From Enterococcus aquimarinus (GTDB taxonomy: Bacteria > Bacillota > Bacilli > Lactobacillales > Enterococcaceae): 64,000 bases of DNA. A program made the position numbers and the translations under genes. The notes beneath the pieces are model-generated. The model was not told the origin of the DNA. It saw only the letters and a program-made list of their open reading frames with translations, and did no database searches. Numbering within the stretch: position 1 is the first letter of the stretch; every line of letters starts with the position of its first letter. The stretch covers positions 62,001 to 126,000 of the forward strand of contig NZ_JXKD01000002.1 of NCBI RefSeq assembly GCF_001885765.1, given 5' to 3'. Below are positions 50,728 through 58,300 of the stretch, piece after piece.

Positions 50728-50929
50728 CGTGTGTTTAATCGCTACTTTATCTCCTCAAGAACGAATAAAGCAACTGACTAGAATTTCAGCGTTACACCTC
50801 TGTTCTGAGTAGCTAAATGCGCTTGCGAGATCCTATAACAGACGGCGAAGATCACGTAACGAATCGGCTACTCCTCCACTCGCAACAAGAACATCAACCA
50901 AGAAACGACTGCTTTTAGCATAAGAATAA

Positions 50930-50955
50930 GGGGCTGTGACATCCGTCACACCCCC
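50930..50955 (-). terminator. Probable terminator after the isochorismatase-family gene
   Basis: Stem GGGG.TGTGAC / GTCACA.CCCC with loop ATCC; the minus-strand tail TTATTCTTAT is only moderately T-rich. Confidence 0.55.
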
Positions 50956-51019
50956 TCTGATTTTTAGAAACGTTTAAATTAGTGACGCACATCGTTCATA
51001 AAAAGAGTATTATTTAAGG

Positions 51020-51715
51020 CTAGTTCTCCCTTTCGCTCTCATCTTTTGATAAGACGTTCACTATTTCCTCAGTATTAACGACATTACAATACGTATTATT
51101 AAGAATGGTCAGTTCGTTATCTCTTAGTTCAAAGGTTCCAGCCATTGTGGCATCTTCAACCACCCAAACTCTAAAATTATGGTCAGATAATCCTCTAACG
51201 GTACTGGAGACACATTGATCGGTTACCAATCCCGTCGCAATGATGTCAGTAATGCCGAGGTTGTTAAGCAGTAAAACTAAAGAACTATCGACCGCGGAAT
51301 GGGCCGTTTTTTTAATCATCACTTCATTTTTTTGAGGAGTAAGTGGTTCAATAATTTTACTTTCATAAGTATTCGGAGCGATAATAATATTATTAAAGGT
51401 TGGACGACGATGGGATAATGAGCGCTCTCTACCATCCTCAAAACTGGATTCAATCACAGCATGTACAACAAGAATCTCGTTTTCTCTGGCGAATGTTAAT
51501 AACCGCTCATTATTGGGGATAACTGTTTCATGGATATAGCGATACATTTCTTCCCATTCATGCGCTTCTTGCTCCGAACCAAAATCAGGTCGATCGACAA
51601 AATAATTTTGTAAGTCAATCAGCATGAGTGCGGTTTCATTCGGACGATAACTTATTTCCTGAGTGACGGGATCATTTCGGTAATAAAATGAACAATATCT
51701 GTTGTTTACTTTCAT
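51020..51715 (-). CDS. Isochorismatase-family cysteine hydrolase
   Basis: Soluble hydrolase of 231 residues. The catalytic triad of the family is visible: D34 in LMLIDLQNYF, K135 or K136 in EVMIKKTAHSAV and C168 in GLVTDQCVSSTVRGL. Substrates in the family include isochorismate, nicotinamide and N-carbamoyl amines; the sequence does not decide between them, and no siderophore or NAD genes are nearby. The ATG at 51715 has AAAGGAGG seven to eight bases upstream. Its first 16 bases are repeated at 51948-51963. Confidence 0.85.
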   Translation of the reverse strand: MKVNNRYCSFYYRNDPVTQEISYRPNETALMLIDLQNYFVDRPDFGSEQEAHEWEEMYRYIHETVIPNNERLLTFARENEILVVHAVIESSFEDGRERSLSHRRPTFNNIIIAPNTYESKIIEPLTPQKNEVMIKKTAHSAVDSSLVLLLNNLGITDIIATGLVTDQCVSSTVRGLSDHNFRVWVVEDATMAGTFELRDNELTILNNTYCNVVNTEEIVNVLSKDESEREN

Positions 51716-51947
51716 TCTAGATGCCTCCTTTACACTATACGTTATCATAAAATACTGCTTTAATAAAATGATAAGGATCAGAAAAAAACTTTTTATTCGT
51801 TAATTCTACCCGTTTTACGCTTTATAAAATAGTATTCGTACAATAAACATTTGCTCGAGTTAAATTTAGCATTAAGTCATGACATTTGATAAAATGTGTC
51901 TCGTAAATATAGAAAAACAACAAAACTTCTTAGATGGCAGAAATTTC

Positions 51948-51963
51948 GTTGTTTACTTTCATT
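51948..51963. repeat. 16-base direct repeat of the isochorismatase start region
   Basis: GTTGTTTACTTTCATT occurs here and at 51701-51716. In the first copy it encodes MKVNN at the start of the hydrolase; here it overlaps the ABC ATPase stop codon and opens a ten-codon frame that ends at once. Confidence 0.6.
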
Positions 51964-52633
51964 GGAAATACTCATTTCTGATTTCATCTGTTAATATTTT
52001 CAGATGATAATCATCTATTATATAAAGTTCGTCACAAATAGCATCTAAATCCTGCTGATGATGACTGGTGAGTAAAATGGTTTTCCCTTCTTGAATCAGT
52101 TCTCCTAAGATTTTTTTCACTTCCAATACAGAAGAAAAATCGAGTCCGTTAAAAGGTTCATCTAACAAAATAATTGATTGATTTTCCATGATTGCTTGGC
52201 AAATTGCTAGCTTTTTTTTCATTCCAAGAGAATAATTTTGTACTTTTGTTTGATTTTCTGGGTCTAACCCGACAGACTTCATATAACTTTTTACTGTTTT
52301 CTCATCAACAGTATTGTTAATTTCAGCTAAAAGCATTAAATTCTTTATCCCACTATAAATAGGGATGAATGCGGGCTCATTAATCAAAATCCCAACATCT
52401 CTCGGGAAATCTTCTTCTCTTCCAACTTCAACATTGTTAACAAGTACTCTCCCTTGATTCGGACGTTCAAGTCCACAAATTAATTTAAAAAGAACAGATT
52501 TCCCCACACCATTAGCACCCAAAATCCCAATTGTCTGGCCTTTATCTACTTGGAAATTTAAATCTTCAAAAATAGTTTTCCCTTTAAAACGCTTTTCAAC
52601 ATGTTCTAATACAATATTTAGCAACAAACTCAT
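51959..52633 (-). CDS. ABC transporter ATP-binding protein
   Basis: ATPase of 224 residues: Walker A GANGVGKS near residue 41, signature YSLGMKKKLAICQA near 134, Walker B IILLDEPFNGLD and switch His in LLTSHHQQDL. This pattern fits exporters for peptides or antibiotics (bacitracin/lantibiotic-immunity type). The start is uncertain: an ATG at 52633 abuts AAAGGA and a TTG two codons in is better spaced. It overlaps the permease gene by four bases and is AT-rich. It is paralogous in layout to the ATPase at 62542. Confidence 0.9.
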   Translation of the reverse strand: MSLLLNIVLEHVEKRFKGKTIFEDLNFQVDKGQTIGILGANGVGKSVLFKLICGLERPNQGRVLVNNVEVGREEDFPRDVGILINEPAFIPIYSGIKNLMLLAEINNTVDEKTVKSYMKSVGLDPENQTKVQNYSLGMKKKLAICQAIMENQSIILLDEPFNGLDFSSVLEVKKILGELIQEGKTILLTSHHQQDLDAICDELYIIDDYHLKILTDEIRNEYFQ

Positions 52634-54084
52634 TCCTTTCCATACCCATTCCTTTGCTTTCCTCTACTAATAATCCAAATTTCTAACAATAGAATTGTTC
52701 CAAAAATAAGGATACTTTTTCCGTAACCAACCTCATTGATCCTAGTAGTTGAAGATAGTCCAAATGGAAGCCATTTAGTCCAATCAAATGGGAACAATAA
52801 AAATAAATAACCTATAAGACACAATAAAAATGAAACACTTGTCTGTTTTAATATAAAATAAAACATTAAATAGCTCGTTGTAATCAATATTAGTTCCAAA
52901 AAAATAAATAATAATGATATTAGCTCATCCAAATAAAATGAATAACCTGTTAGCAGCATAGTCACAGATAAAAAAATACTCGTTAACATAAAGTAAACAG
53001 CGAGGTAGCGATAGACCGTTTTAAGACATTTTATTCGCCAATATTTTATACGATAGTGTCGAACAATTAGTGAATCAATATTTTCTTCTAACTCCGAAAA
53101 ACGTATTGATAATATAAAAGGGGAAAATAAAAAGTAACAAATGAGCCATAAAAATGGAATTGGCGTCAAAGAGCCATAGTGATACATTGTAAAAAACTGT
53201 TGGACTCTCGTTTCACCATAGTAGATTGAGAATAATGTGAAATATACCACCATAAATAAAAATGTAGCCATGATTATTTTTCTAGAGATAAACAATCTAT
53301 CAAAAAAATGAACACGAAATAGATTTTTTGGCGGAAAGTAAAGCAACAAGATAGAAAAAAAGACGAAAAGTAAAATGACTAATTTAAAAAATACGTACTG
53401 GAATATCGGTGTCTGTGTTTCATAAATACTCGATATCGGTAATAGCAAATACGTACTCAAATTAAAGACATCATACTCCCCAGAAAATTGTTCAAAAAAA
53501 ACAGTTCGACCAGACCACATTATCAAAATATAAAAGATACTATAAGAAATATAACCTATAATTTTACCTTTCGTATAACCTAGTAAAACAATTATCGCAA
53601 TAATTATTGAAAAATTAACAAGCATATAGAGTCCAGCGATAAACGTAGTGAAGTTAATTGTCCCAAATATAGAATGTGCACTGCTATTTAAAGTGGCGAT
53701 ATTTTGAGCGGTAATTGATGTATTGCTATTTTTTGAAAATAAAATTGAGATCCAACTAATAATAAAAAAAATAAGACTCATCAGAATGATATTGAACAAA
53801 ACGATGTTAAGCAAATTTGCAAGGTAATATCGTTTCTTCTTAATTGCTCTAATTTTTAAGAAATCCTGTTCCCTAAAGAATACAGAGAAAAAAAAGATGG
53901 AATACATTGGTAAAAATAATAAGGAGAGATAAAATGTATCCTGTATCTGAACCAATCGTCCTAATGGAGCCGTTAATTCTGGGTCAATTGTTAATGTGAA
54001 ATAGAATGATGTTATGACTAAAAACAAAAAAAGCCGTCTACTATATAATTGTTCTTGATACAATTTAAAGAAATATCGAATCAT
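52630..54084 (-). CDS. Large ABC-type membrane protein (484 residues)
   Basis: Hydrophobic protein with about a dozen predicted membrane segments and basic loops, no recognised catalytic motif. It sits between the 250-residue membrane protein and the ATPase with one-base and four-base junctions, so it is almost certainly a permease subunit of this exporter. Very AT-rich with frequent Ile, Phe and Tyr, unlike the housekeeping genes to the left. Family not recognised. Confidence 0.75.
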   Translation of the reverse strand: MIRYFFKLYQEQLYSRRLFLFLVITSFYFTLTIDPELTAPLGRLVQIQDTFYLSLLFLPMYSIFFFSVFFREQDFLKIRAIKKKRYYLANLLNIVLFNIILMSLIFFIISWISILFSKNSNTSITAQNIATLNSSAHSIFGTINFTTFIAGLYMLVNFSIIIAIIVLLGYTKGKIIGYISYSIFYILIMWSGRTVFFEQFSGEYDVFNLSTYLLLPISSIYETQTPIFQYVFFKLVILLFVFFSILLLYFPPKNLFRVHFFDRLFISRKIIMATFLFMVVYFTLFSIYYGETRVQQFFTMYHYGSLTPIPFLWLICYFLFSPFILSIRFSELEENIDSLIVRHYRIKYWRIKCLKTVYRYLAVYFMLTSIFLSVTMLLTGYSFYLDELISLLFIFLELILITTSYLMFYFILKQTSVSFLLCLIGYLFLLFPFDWTKWLPFGLSSTTRINEVGYGKSILIFGTILLLEIWIISRGKQRNGYGKE

Positions 54085-54085
54085 A

Positions 54086-54838
54086 CTAACTTCTCTCCCG
54101 TTTCAAATATATTGCAACCCATATAAAGGTTACTATTAGGAGCATTATTGGACCCACGAACATATTAAATATTGTATAATACTCATCATTTAGCCTTCCT
54201 AAAATATTACTCGTCGCAATACTATATTCATCGAATCCAATACTTGCAGTTAGAATATTTTCAACAATAACGTATGCGAAAACACCAAATAACACGATAA
54301 ACAAATTACGAGCAGTTAGTGCTAATACACTTGCTGAAAAGACCAGTACACTTGCAACTACTGCTTTCCATAAACTTGCTCCAACGGAAAATACCAATAT
54401 GGAATCCGTCCGATACGCAAACGGTAGAAACGGTATTTGAAAGATTGAGGGGTCTGTGTCGATGTCAAAAGGAATAATAAAAATAGCCAATAAAATGGAA
54501 ATAAAATTCACTAAAAACACTAAAGTAAAGACAGACATAACAATCGTCATTATTTGAGTGCATAAATACTTTTTAAAGTTCATTCTGACGCTAATATACT
54601 CTAGAAAACGACTTTTTTTCTTATAATACAAACCCCAAACAAAAGGTGCTGTTAAGAATAATGGGGACAAAAAATCAATGATATCCATTGAATAAACCCA
54701 TAATTCAATCCCTTGTGAAATTGCAGAGTTGGAGCCTATAATAGTCATATTCAGTATTTGAAAAAACAAATACACGATGAATATCATGACAAATATTACT
54801 TTCAGTTCTTTAAAAGCATCGATTACATGTTTTTGCAT
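54086..54838 (-). CDS. ABC-type membrane protein (250 residues)
   Basis: About six hydrophobic segments (the first at residues 13-34, the last at 228-245) with short charged loops. It is the first membrane gene after the broken secreted-peptide gene and one base from the next permease gene. Likely the second permease subunit of a peptide export or self-protection transporter. Similar size and position to the protein at 63161 in the second ABC operon. Confidence 0.75.
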   Translation of the reverse strand: MQKHVIDAFKELKVIFVMIFIVYLFFQILNMTIIGSNSAISQGIELWVYSMDIIDFLSPLFLTAPFVWGLYYKKKSRFLEYISVRMNFKKYLCTQIMTIVMSVFTLVFLVNFISILLAIFIIPFDIDTDPSIFQIPFLPFAYRTDSILVFSVGASLWKAVVASVLVFSASVLALTARNLFIVLFGVFAYVIVENILTASIGFDEYSIATSNILGRLNDEYYTIFNMFVGPIMLLIVTFIWVAIYLKRERS

Positions 54839-54887
54839 TGAATGATCTCCTTACTAAAAATAATGGGTAGTGTTATTATTTATTTAG

Positions 54888-55270
54888 CTAATTACTTTTC
54901 CAACTACCATTTTTACTGTCGGTTGTCGCATTCCAATTAGAAGAGATAGTTAATTTCATTTTATCTCCTTTTAATTGATTCGAATTACCTGGTAGGCCTG
55001 CAGTATCTCCCTTACTTATTTGTTTTCTCCAATCACCACTATTTCCTTGTTCATCTGTTTGTCTGGCATCAAATTTCTGCTTCGATACTGTAACAAGGAT
55101 TTGTCCGTTAGCCCCACTAGTGGCCTTTGATTGACCTAATCCGGTTGAAACACTTTGATTTAATCCCGGTAAACTTAAAGAAAATGCTGATAATATGTTG
55201 CCGCATATGTAACACTTGGTACAGTTAACAATGTTATGCCTAATAGAGCTACTTTCATTAGTTTTTTCAT
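54888..55270 (-). pseudogene. Frameshifted small secreted-protein gene heading the ABC operon
   Basis: An ATG at 55270 with GGAGG upstream encodes a textbook signal peptide (MKKLMKVALLGITLLTVPSV, then TYA for cleavage) but the frame stops at 55175-55177. In another frame, open from before 55200 to 54888, the sequence continues as a plausible mature protein beginning FSLSLPGLNQSVSTGLG and ending NGSWKSN, about 95 residues. A single base change in length near 55180-55200 would join them. It was probably the exported or bacteriocin-like peptide served by the ABC genes. A sequencing error is possible. Confidence 0.65.
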
Positions 55271-55380
55271 ACAATTAACCTCCATTATTTAAGTTTACTA
55301 CCCACTATTTTTAATAAGGATTTTTTTAATCTCTAATGCGATATCTAGACTTGCAATTTTGAGAATCTGTAGAATATTTC

Positions 55381-55437
55381 TTATCCCCTTACAGGAATGT
55401 TCTGCCACTCCCCATAAGGAAACATAATCTCATCCAC
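55381..55437 (-). CDS. Micro-ORF (18 codons) behind a very strong ribosome-binding site
   Basis: GTG start after GGAGGAGGAGGGG; the product would be MDEIMFPYGEWQNIPVRG. It lies in the region divergent from a truncated Rgg-type gene, where pheromone peptides are often encoded. An overlapping ATG frame of 14 codons shares the same ribosome-binding site. The rest of the 55271-55584 gap holds no other supported feature. Confidence 0.25.
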   Translation of the reverse strand: MDEIMFPYGEWQNIPVRG

Positions 55438-55584
55438 TTCCCCTCCTCCTCCGGACAATATATTTAGAAGTAAACAATACTACCTAAAAATAATTGATTA
55501 TTTTCAACTCCAATTATACATGTTTCAATCAAAACAAGTTGAATTTGACTGAAAATACGTCGGAAAAAAGAGGGGTTTTCTAAA

Positions 55585-55950
55585 ATGAAACAAGGACAAC
55601 TATTTCAGAAGCTACGTAAAGAAAGAAACATTTCTCAAGAAACTTTGGTCCAAGGTATCTCTTCTAGAAGTACTTTATCATCTTTTGAAAATCGCAACAC
55701 ACTGCTTTCTTCTGAACTATTATTTCATTATTTAAACCGCTTAAATATCACACCCAATGAATTTCAACTCTTAATAAATGATGGTGCCCCGACTAAAAAA
55801 CAAATATTCTCAAAAGAACCTCACACTCGACACTATGAGCGAACACTAACACCCGATTTCTTACAGTCACTATTTCTTGAGTACGAACAAACCGATGACG
55901 TCTTTTATTTAGTACTCTATCTGCAAGATTCCCTTGAAAATACCTGTCAA
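55585..55950 (+). pseudogene. Truncated Rgg/MutR-family regulator
   Basis: The first 120 or so residues match the intact Rgg-type regulator at 58301: an N-terminal helix-turn-helix (GQLFQKLRKERNISQETLVQ ... SRSTLSSFENRN) and the start of the helical repeat domain (LFLEYEQTDDVFYLVLYLQDS against LYSEYEKSSDIYYLYLYSLG). Homology then stops. The frame runs on to 56091 through sequence that is better read on the other strand as an antitoxin-like remnant. The C-terminal peptide-binding domain of about 150 residues is missing, so it is probably non-functional or a stand-alone DNA-binding fragment. Confidence 0.7.
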
Positions 55951-56164
55951 GCGGGTGATTTCGATCCTGATTTTCGATATTTTTCTAAAACGATTTCTAA
56001 TGCATCAGCGATTTCCAACGTCCCATCAACATATGCATCTACCAGTTTCATTGTATCTTTTGAAGGTTCTAGTGCATCCAAGGTAGAATAACTTAAAGGA
56101 CGCTACGTAACTTTTCACGTTCTAATTTAGTCGTATTTTTGACAGAGTATTTATATTCAGCCAT
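55947..56164 (-). pseudogene. Frameshifted small antitoxin-like gene (VbhA-like)
   Basis: An ATG at 56164, eight bases after AAAGGAGG, starts MAEYKYSVKNTTKLEREKL and stops at 56093. After a one-base frameshift near 56095-56105 the reading continues as YSTLDALEPSKDTMKLVDAY, then VDGTLEIADALEIVLEKYRK and a stop at 55947. The joined product of about 70 residues resembles small antitoxins of the VbhA type (helical, with a YVDGxxxIxDALE-like C-terminal motif). No Fic or other toxin gene is found next to it. Family assignment is tentative. Confidence 0.5.
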
Positions 56165-56271
56165 ATATAGCCCCTCCTTTAATAAAAGTATACCTAGGCT
56201 CCCCCTATGTTAGGCTAGTTGTCGTATAGGATAATAAATTTATAATAAAGACTATACGGAGGATGATTACC

Positions 56272-56784
56272 ATGACAAATAAAAACAATGAACGTTACTC
56301 TACCGAACTGAAAGCGACAGCCGTCAAGAAAATGATGCCACCCGAAAATAAGGGGATTCGCCAATTAAGTCAAACTTTGGGCATTCCAGAAGCGACTCTT
56401 TATTCTTGGCGTAAAAAAGCTAGAATTCAAGGGAATGCTACACCCGGAACGAAAAAAAATGTCGAAAAATGGTCAAGTGAAGATAAATTTTTAATTGTGA
56501 TGGAATCATTCTCAATGAACCAAGTAGAACTTGCGGAATATTGCCGAAAGAAGGGCTTATTTAAAGAACAAATTGAGGCTTGGAAGAAAACGTGCTTATC
56601 TGCGAATGAACAGGAAGAAAATCGAACGAGAGAACTTGCAACTGAACTAAAAGAAGAGAAAAAACAAGCGCGTCAATTAGAGAAAGAATTACGTCATAAG
56701 GAAAAAGCATTAGCGGAAGCCGCTGCTCTCTTATTACTAAGAAAAAAAGCACGCGCGATTTTGGGGGACCAAGAGGAAGAATGA
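56272..56784 (+). CDS. IS3-family transposase OrfA
   Basis: DNA-binding half of the transposase, 170 residues. An N-terminal helix-turn-helix (GIRQLSQTLGIPEATLYSWRKKA) is followed by a second such region (SMNQVELAEYCRKKGLFKEQIEAWKK) and a charged coiled coil ending AAALLLLRKKARAILG. The A7G run at 56742-56749 is a typical site for the -1 frameshift that makes OrfAB. It overlaps orfB by four bases (ATGA). Start at 56272, nine bases after GGAGG. OrfA is intact, but the partner is broken. Confidence 0.85.
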   Translation: MTNKNNERYSTELKATAVKKMMPPENKGIRQLSQTLGIPEATLYSWRKKARIQGNATPGTKKNVEKWSSEDKFLIVMESFSMNQVELAEYCRKKGLFKEQIEAWKKTCLSANEQEENRTRELATELKEEKKQARQLEKELRHKEKALAEAAALLLLRKKARAILGDQEEE

Positions 56785-57819
56785 TTTCATCTTCAGATCG
56801 CAAACAAGCTGTTGAACTTATTCAAGAAGCCAATCGCAATGGGGCGCGTCTCACCTATGCCTGTAATGAGCTGAATATTAGCGTTCGAACCTACGAACGA
56901 TGGACGCGTGAAGGTACGATAGCGCATGATCAACGCCCTTTGGCGAAACGTCCTGTACCCAAAAATAAACTGACGGATCAAGAACGCGAAAAAATAATAG
57001 AAACCGTTTCAAAAAAAGAATTTATGAATTTGCCACCTAGCCAAATTGTGCCAAAACTTGCGGATCGCTCGATTTACATTGCATCAGAGTCTAGCTTCTA
57101 TCGCGTACTGCGAGAAAAAAACATGCAACATCATCGTGGCCGAAGTCAAGTTTCACAAAAAACGAATCCCGCCAAGTCATTTTGCGACGAAGCCAAATGA
57201 CGTTTGGACTTGGGATATTACTTGGCTAAAAGGGCCAATAAAAGGTCTCTTTTACCGGTTATATCTCATCATTGATTTGTTTAGCCGTAAAATGGTAGGC
57301 GGGGAGATTTGGGAATCAGAAGAAGCTCGTCATGCCGAAAAATTTATTAAACAGACGGTGCTTAAGGAACGTATCCAAGGACAGCCGTTGGTTTTACACT
57401 TCGATAATGGCAGCCCTATGAAAGCCGCGACTTTTCAAGTCTTACTCGAAAAATTAGGAATTCAGAGTTCTTATTCAAGACCACGAGTGAGTAATGACAA
57501 TCCTTATTCGGAAGCGGTTTTTTGAACGTTAAAATATCGACCAGAATACCCCAATAACGGCTTTAAAACAATAGATGATGCTCGAAAATGGACGAAAGAG
57601 TTTGTCGATTGGTATAACGATTCTCATTTGTATAGTGGGATTCAATTTGTCTCTCTTGCAGCGCGTCATGAAGGCCGACATTTCGCTATTTTAGAGAAAC
57701 GAAAGTAGGTTTATGAAGACGCTAAAAAGCGACATTCTGAACGCTGGTCAAAAGGTATTCGAAATTGGACTCCACATCAATCGGTGACGTTGAATCCTTT
57801 AAAAGAAACAGAAAGTTAA
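56781..57819 (+). pseudogene. IS3-family transposase OrfB, inactivated
   Basis: Integrase half of the transposase. An N-terminal part in one frame (RKQAVELIQEANRNGARLTY ... ASESSFYRVLREKNMQHHRG) ends at 57200. The rve catalytic domain continues one frame over (DVWTWDITWLKGPIKGLFYR, LHFDNGSPMKAATF, YSRPRVSNDNPYSEAVF), so a frameshift lies near 57165-57175. In-frame stops follow at 57523-57525 (TGA where an Arg codon is expected) and 57706-57708 (TAG). Three separate lesions make this transposase dead. Confidence 0.88.
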
Positions 57820-57852
57820 CAGGAGCATAATCTTTCAAGATTATCAAATAAC

Positions 57853-57904
57853 CCTCGTCACCCAATAGGGGAAAAAGTTATTCTTCCCCTATTGGATGAC
57901 GAGG
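57853..57904. repeat. Large hairpin at the right end of the IS
   Basis: Arms 57853-57873 and 57884-57904 pair over 21 positions with one mismatch; ten-base loop, no T-run. Its core CCAATAGGGGAA / TTCCCCTATTGG is strong. It could block read-through into the transposase or be part of the transposase-recognised end. The rest of 57965-58300 holds the micro-ORF and palindrome listed separately. Confidence 0.55.
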
Positions 57905-58133
57905 CCAACCGACCATAGGGAGGTTCTGCTTTTTGATAGGTGGAAAATAAAAATACGACAACTATATTGACAAACACCGTTTACGAGTATCTCTCTTTCC
58001 AGACACCTTTAAAACTAAATTTCAACTACCTAATCATATGTTTTTGTTATAATTCATGTTACAATTTAAACAATAAATGATTTAGGTTTCTAGAAGAGGA
58101 GCAATCTTTTTTTTGCTTTCTATTTTGTCAATA

Positions 58134-58181
58134 TCACTTTCTCGGAAATACTGGCCACCATAAATCAAAAAAAGAAATCAT
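58134..58181 (-). CDS. Micro-ORF encoding a 15-residue WW peptide, candidate Rgg pheromone
   Basis: ATG at 58181, eight bases after AAGGAAG, encodes MISFFDLWWPVFPRK then TGA. It is divergent from the Rgg-type regulator at 58301 and separated from it by a perfect palindrome. Short hydrophobic peptides encoded divergently from rgg genes are known pheromones (SHP), and double-tryptophan peptides activate ComR in streptococci. This is an inference from size, place and composition; no exporter or protease is assigned. Confidence 0.4.
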   Translation of the reverse strand: MISFFDLWWPVFPRK

Positions 58182-58206
58182 TATATTCACTTCCTTATCA
58201 AGACTT

Positions 58207-58236
58207 TCTACATGTTACTTAAGTAACATGTAGAAT
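58207..58236. promoter_or_regulatory. Perfect 30-base palindrome between the WW micro-ORF and the Rgg gene
   Basis: Half-site TTCTACATGTTACTT followed directly by its reverse complement, without spacer or mismatch. TATATC and TATATT -10-like hexamers lie at its right edge for the two directions. It is a strong operator candidate. A smaller dyad TTGCG / CGCAA (58266-58284) lies just before the Rgg ribosome-binding site. Confidence 0.65.
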
Positions 58237-58300
58237 ATATCATCCAAAATGATTTAATTAATTTCTTGCGCAATATTTACGCAAAAAGGAGCTAAAAATA

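Larger units (their letters stand above)
56216..57964 (+). mobile_element. Degenerate IS3-family insertion sequence
   Basis: About 1.75 kb bounded by 12-base perfect inverted repeats TAGTTGTCGTAT (56216-56227) and ATACGACAACTA (57953-57964). It carries an IS3-type orfA and a broken orfB. The inverted repeats are my best candidates for ends; no flanking target duplication was recognised. A 21-base-arm hairpin lies inside the right end. Confidence 0.6.

Noticed and set aside
50966..50990. The minus strand reads GCGTCACTAATT, which matches 11 of the first 12 bases of the candidate TldR guide.
   Set aside because: One mismatch lies in the seed, the adjacent bases (GATGT) do not resemble a TnpB-type TTTAA motif, and a match of this quality is expected by chance about once in a few windows of this size.
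55951..56091. C-terminal 45 or so residues of the forward frame that continues the truncated Rgg gene.
   Set aside because: No similarity to Rgg proteins; the same bases encode a more convincing antitoxin-like product on the minus strand.
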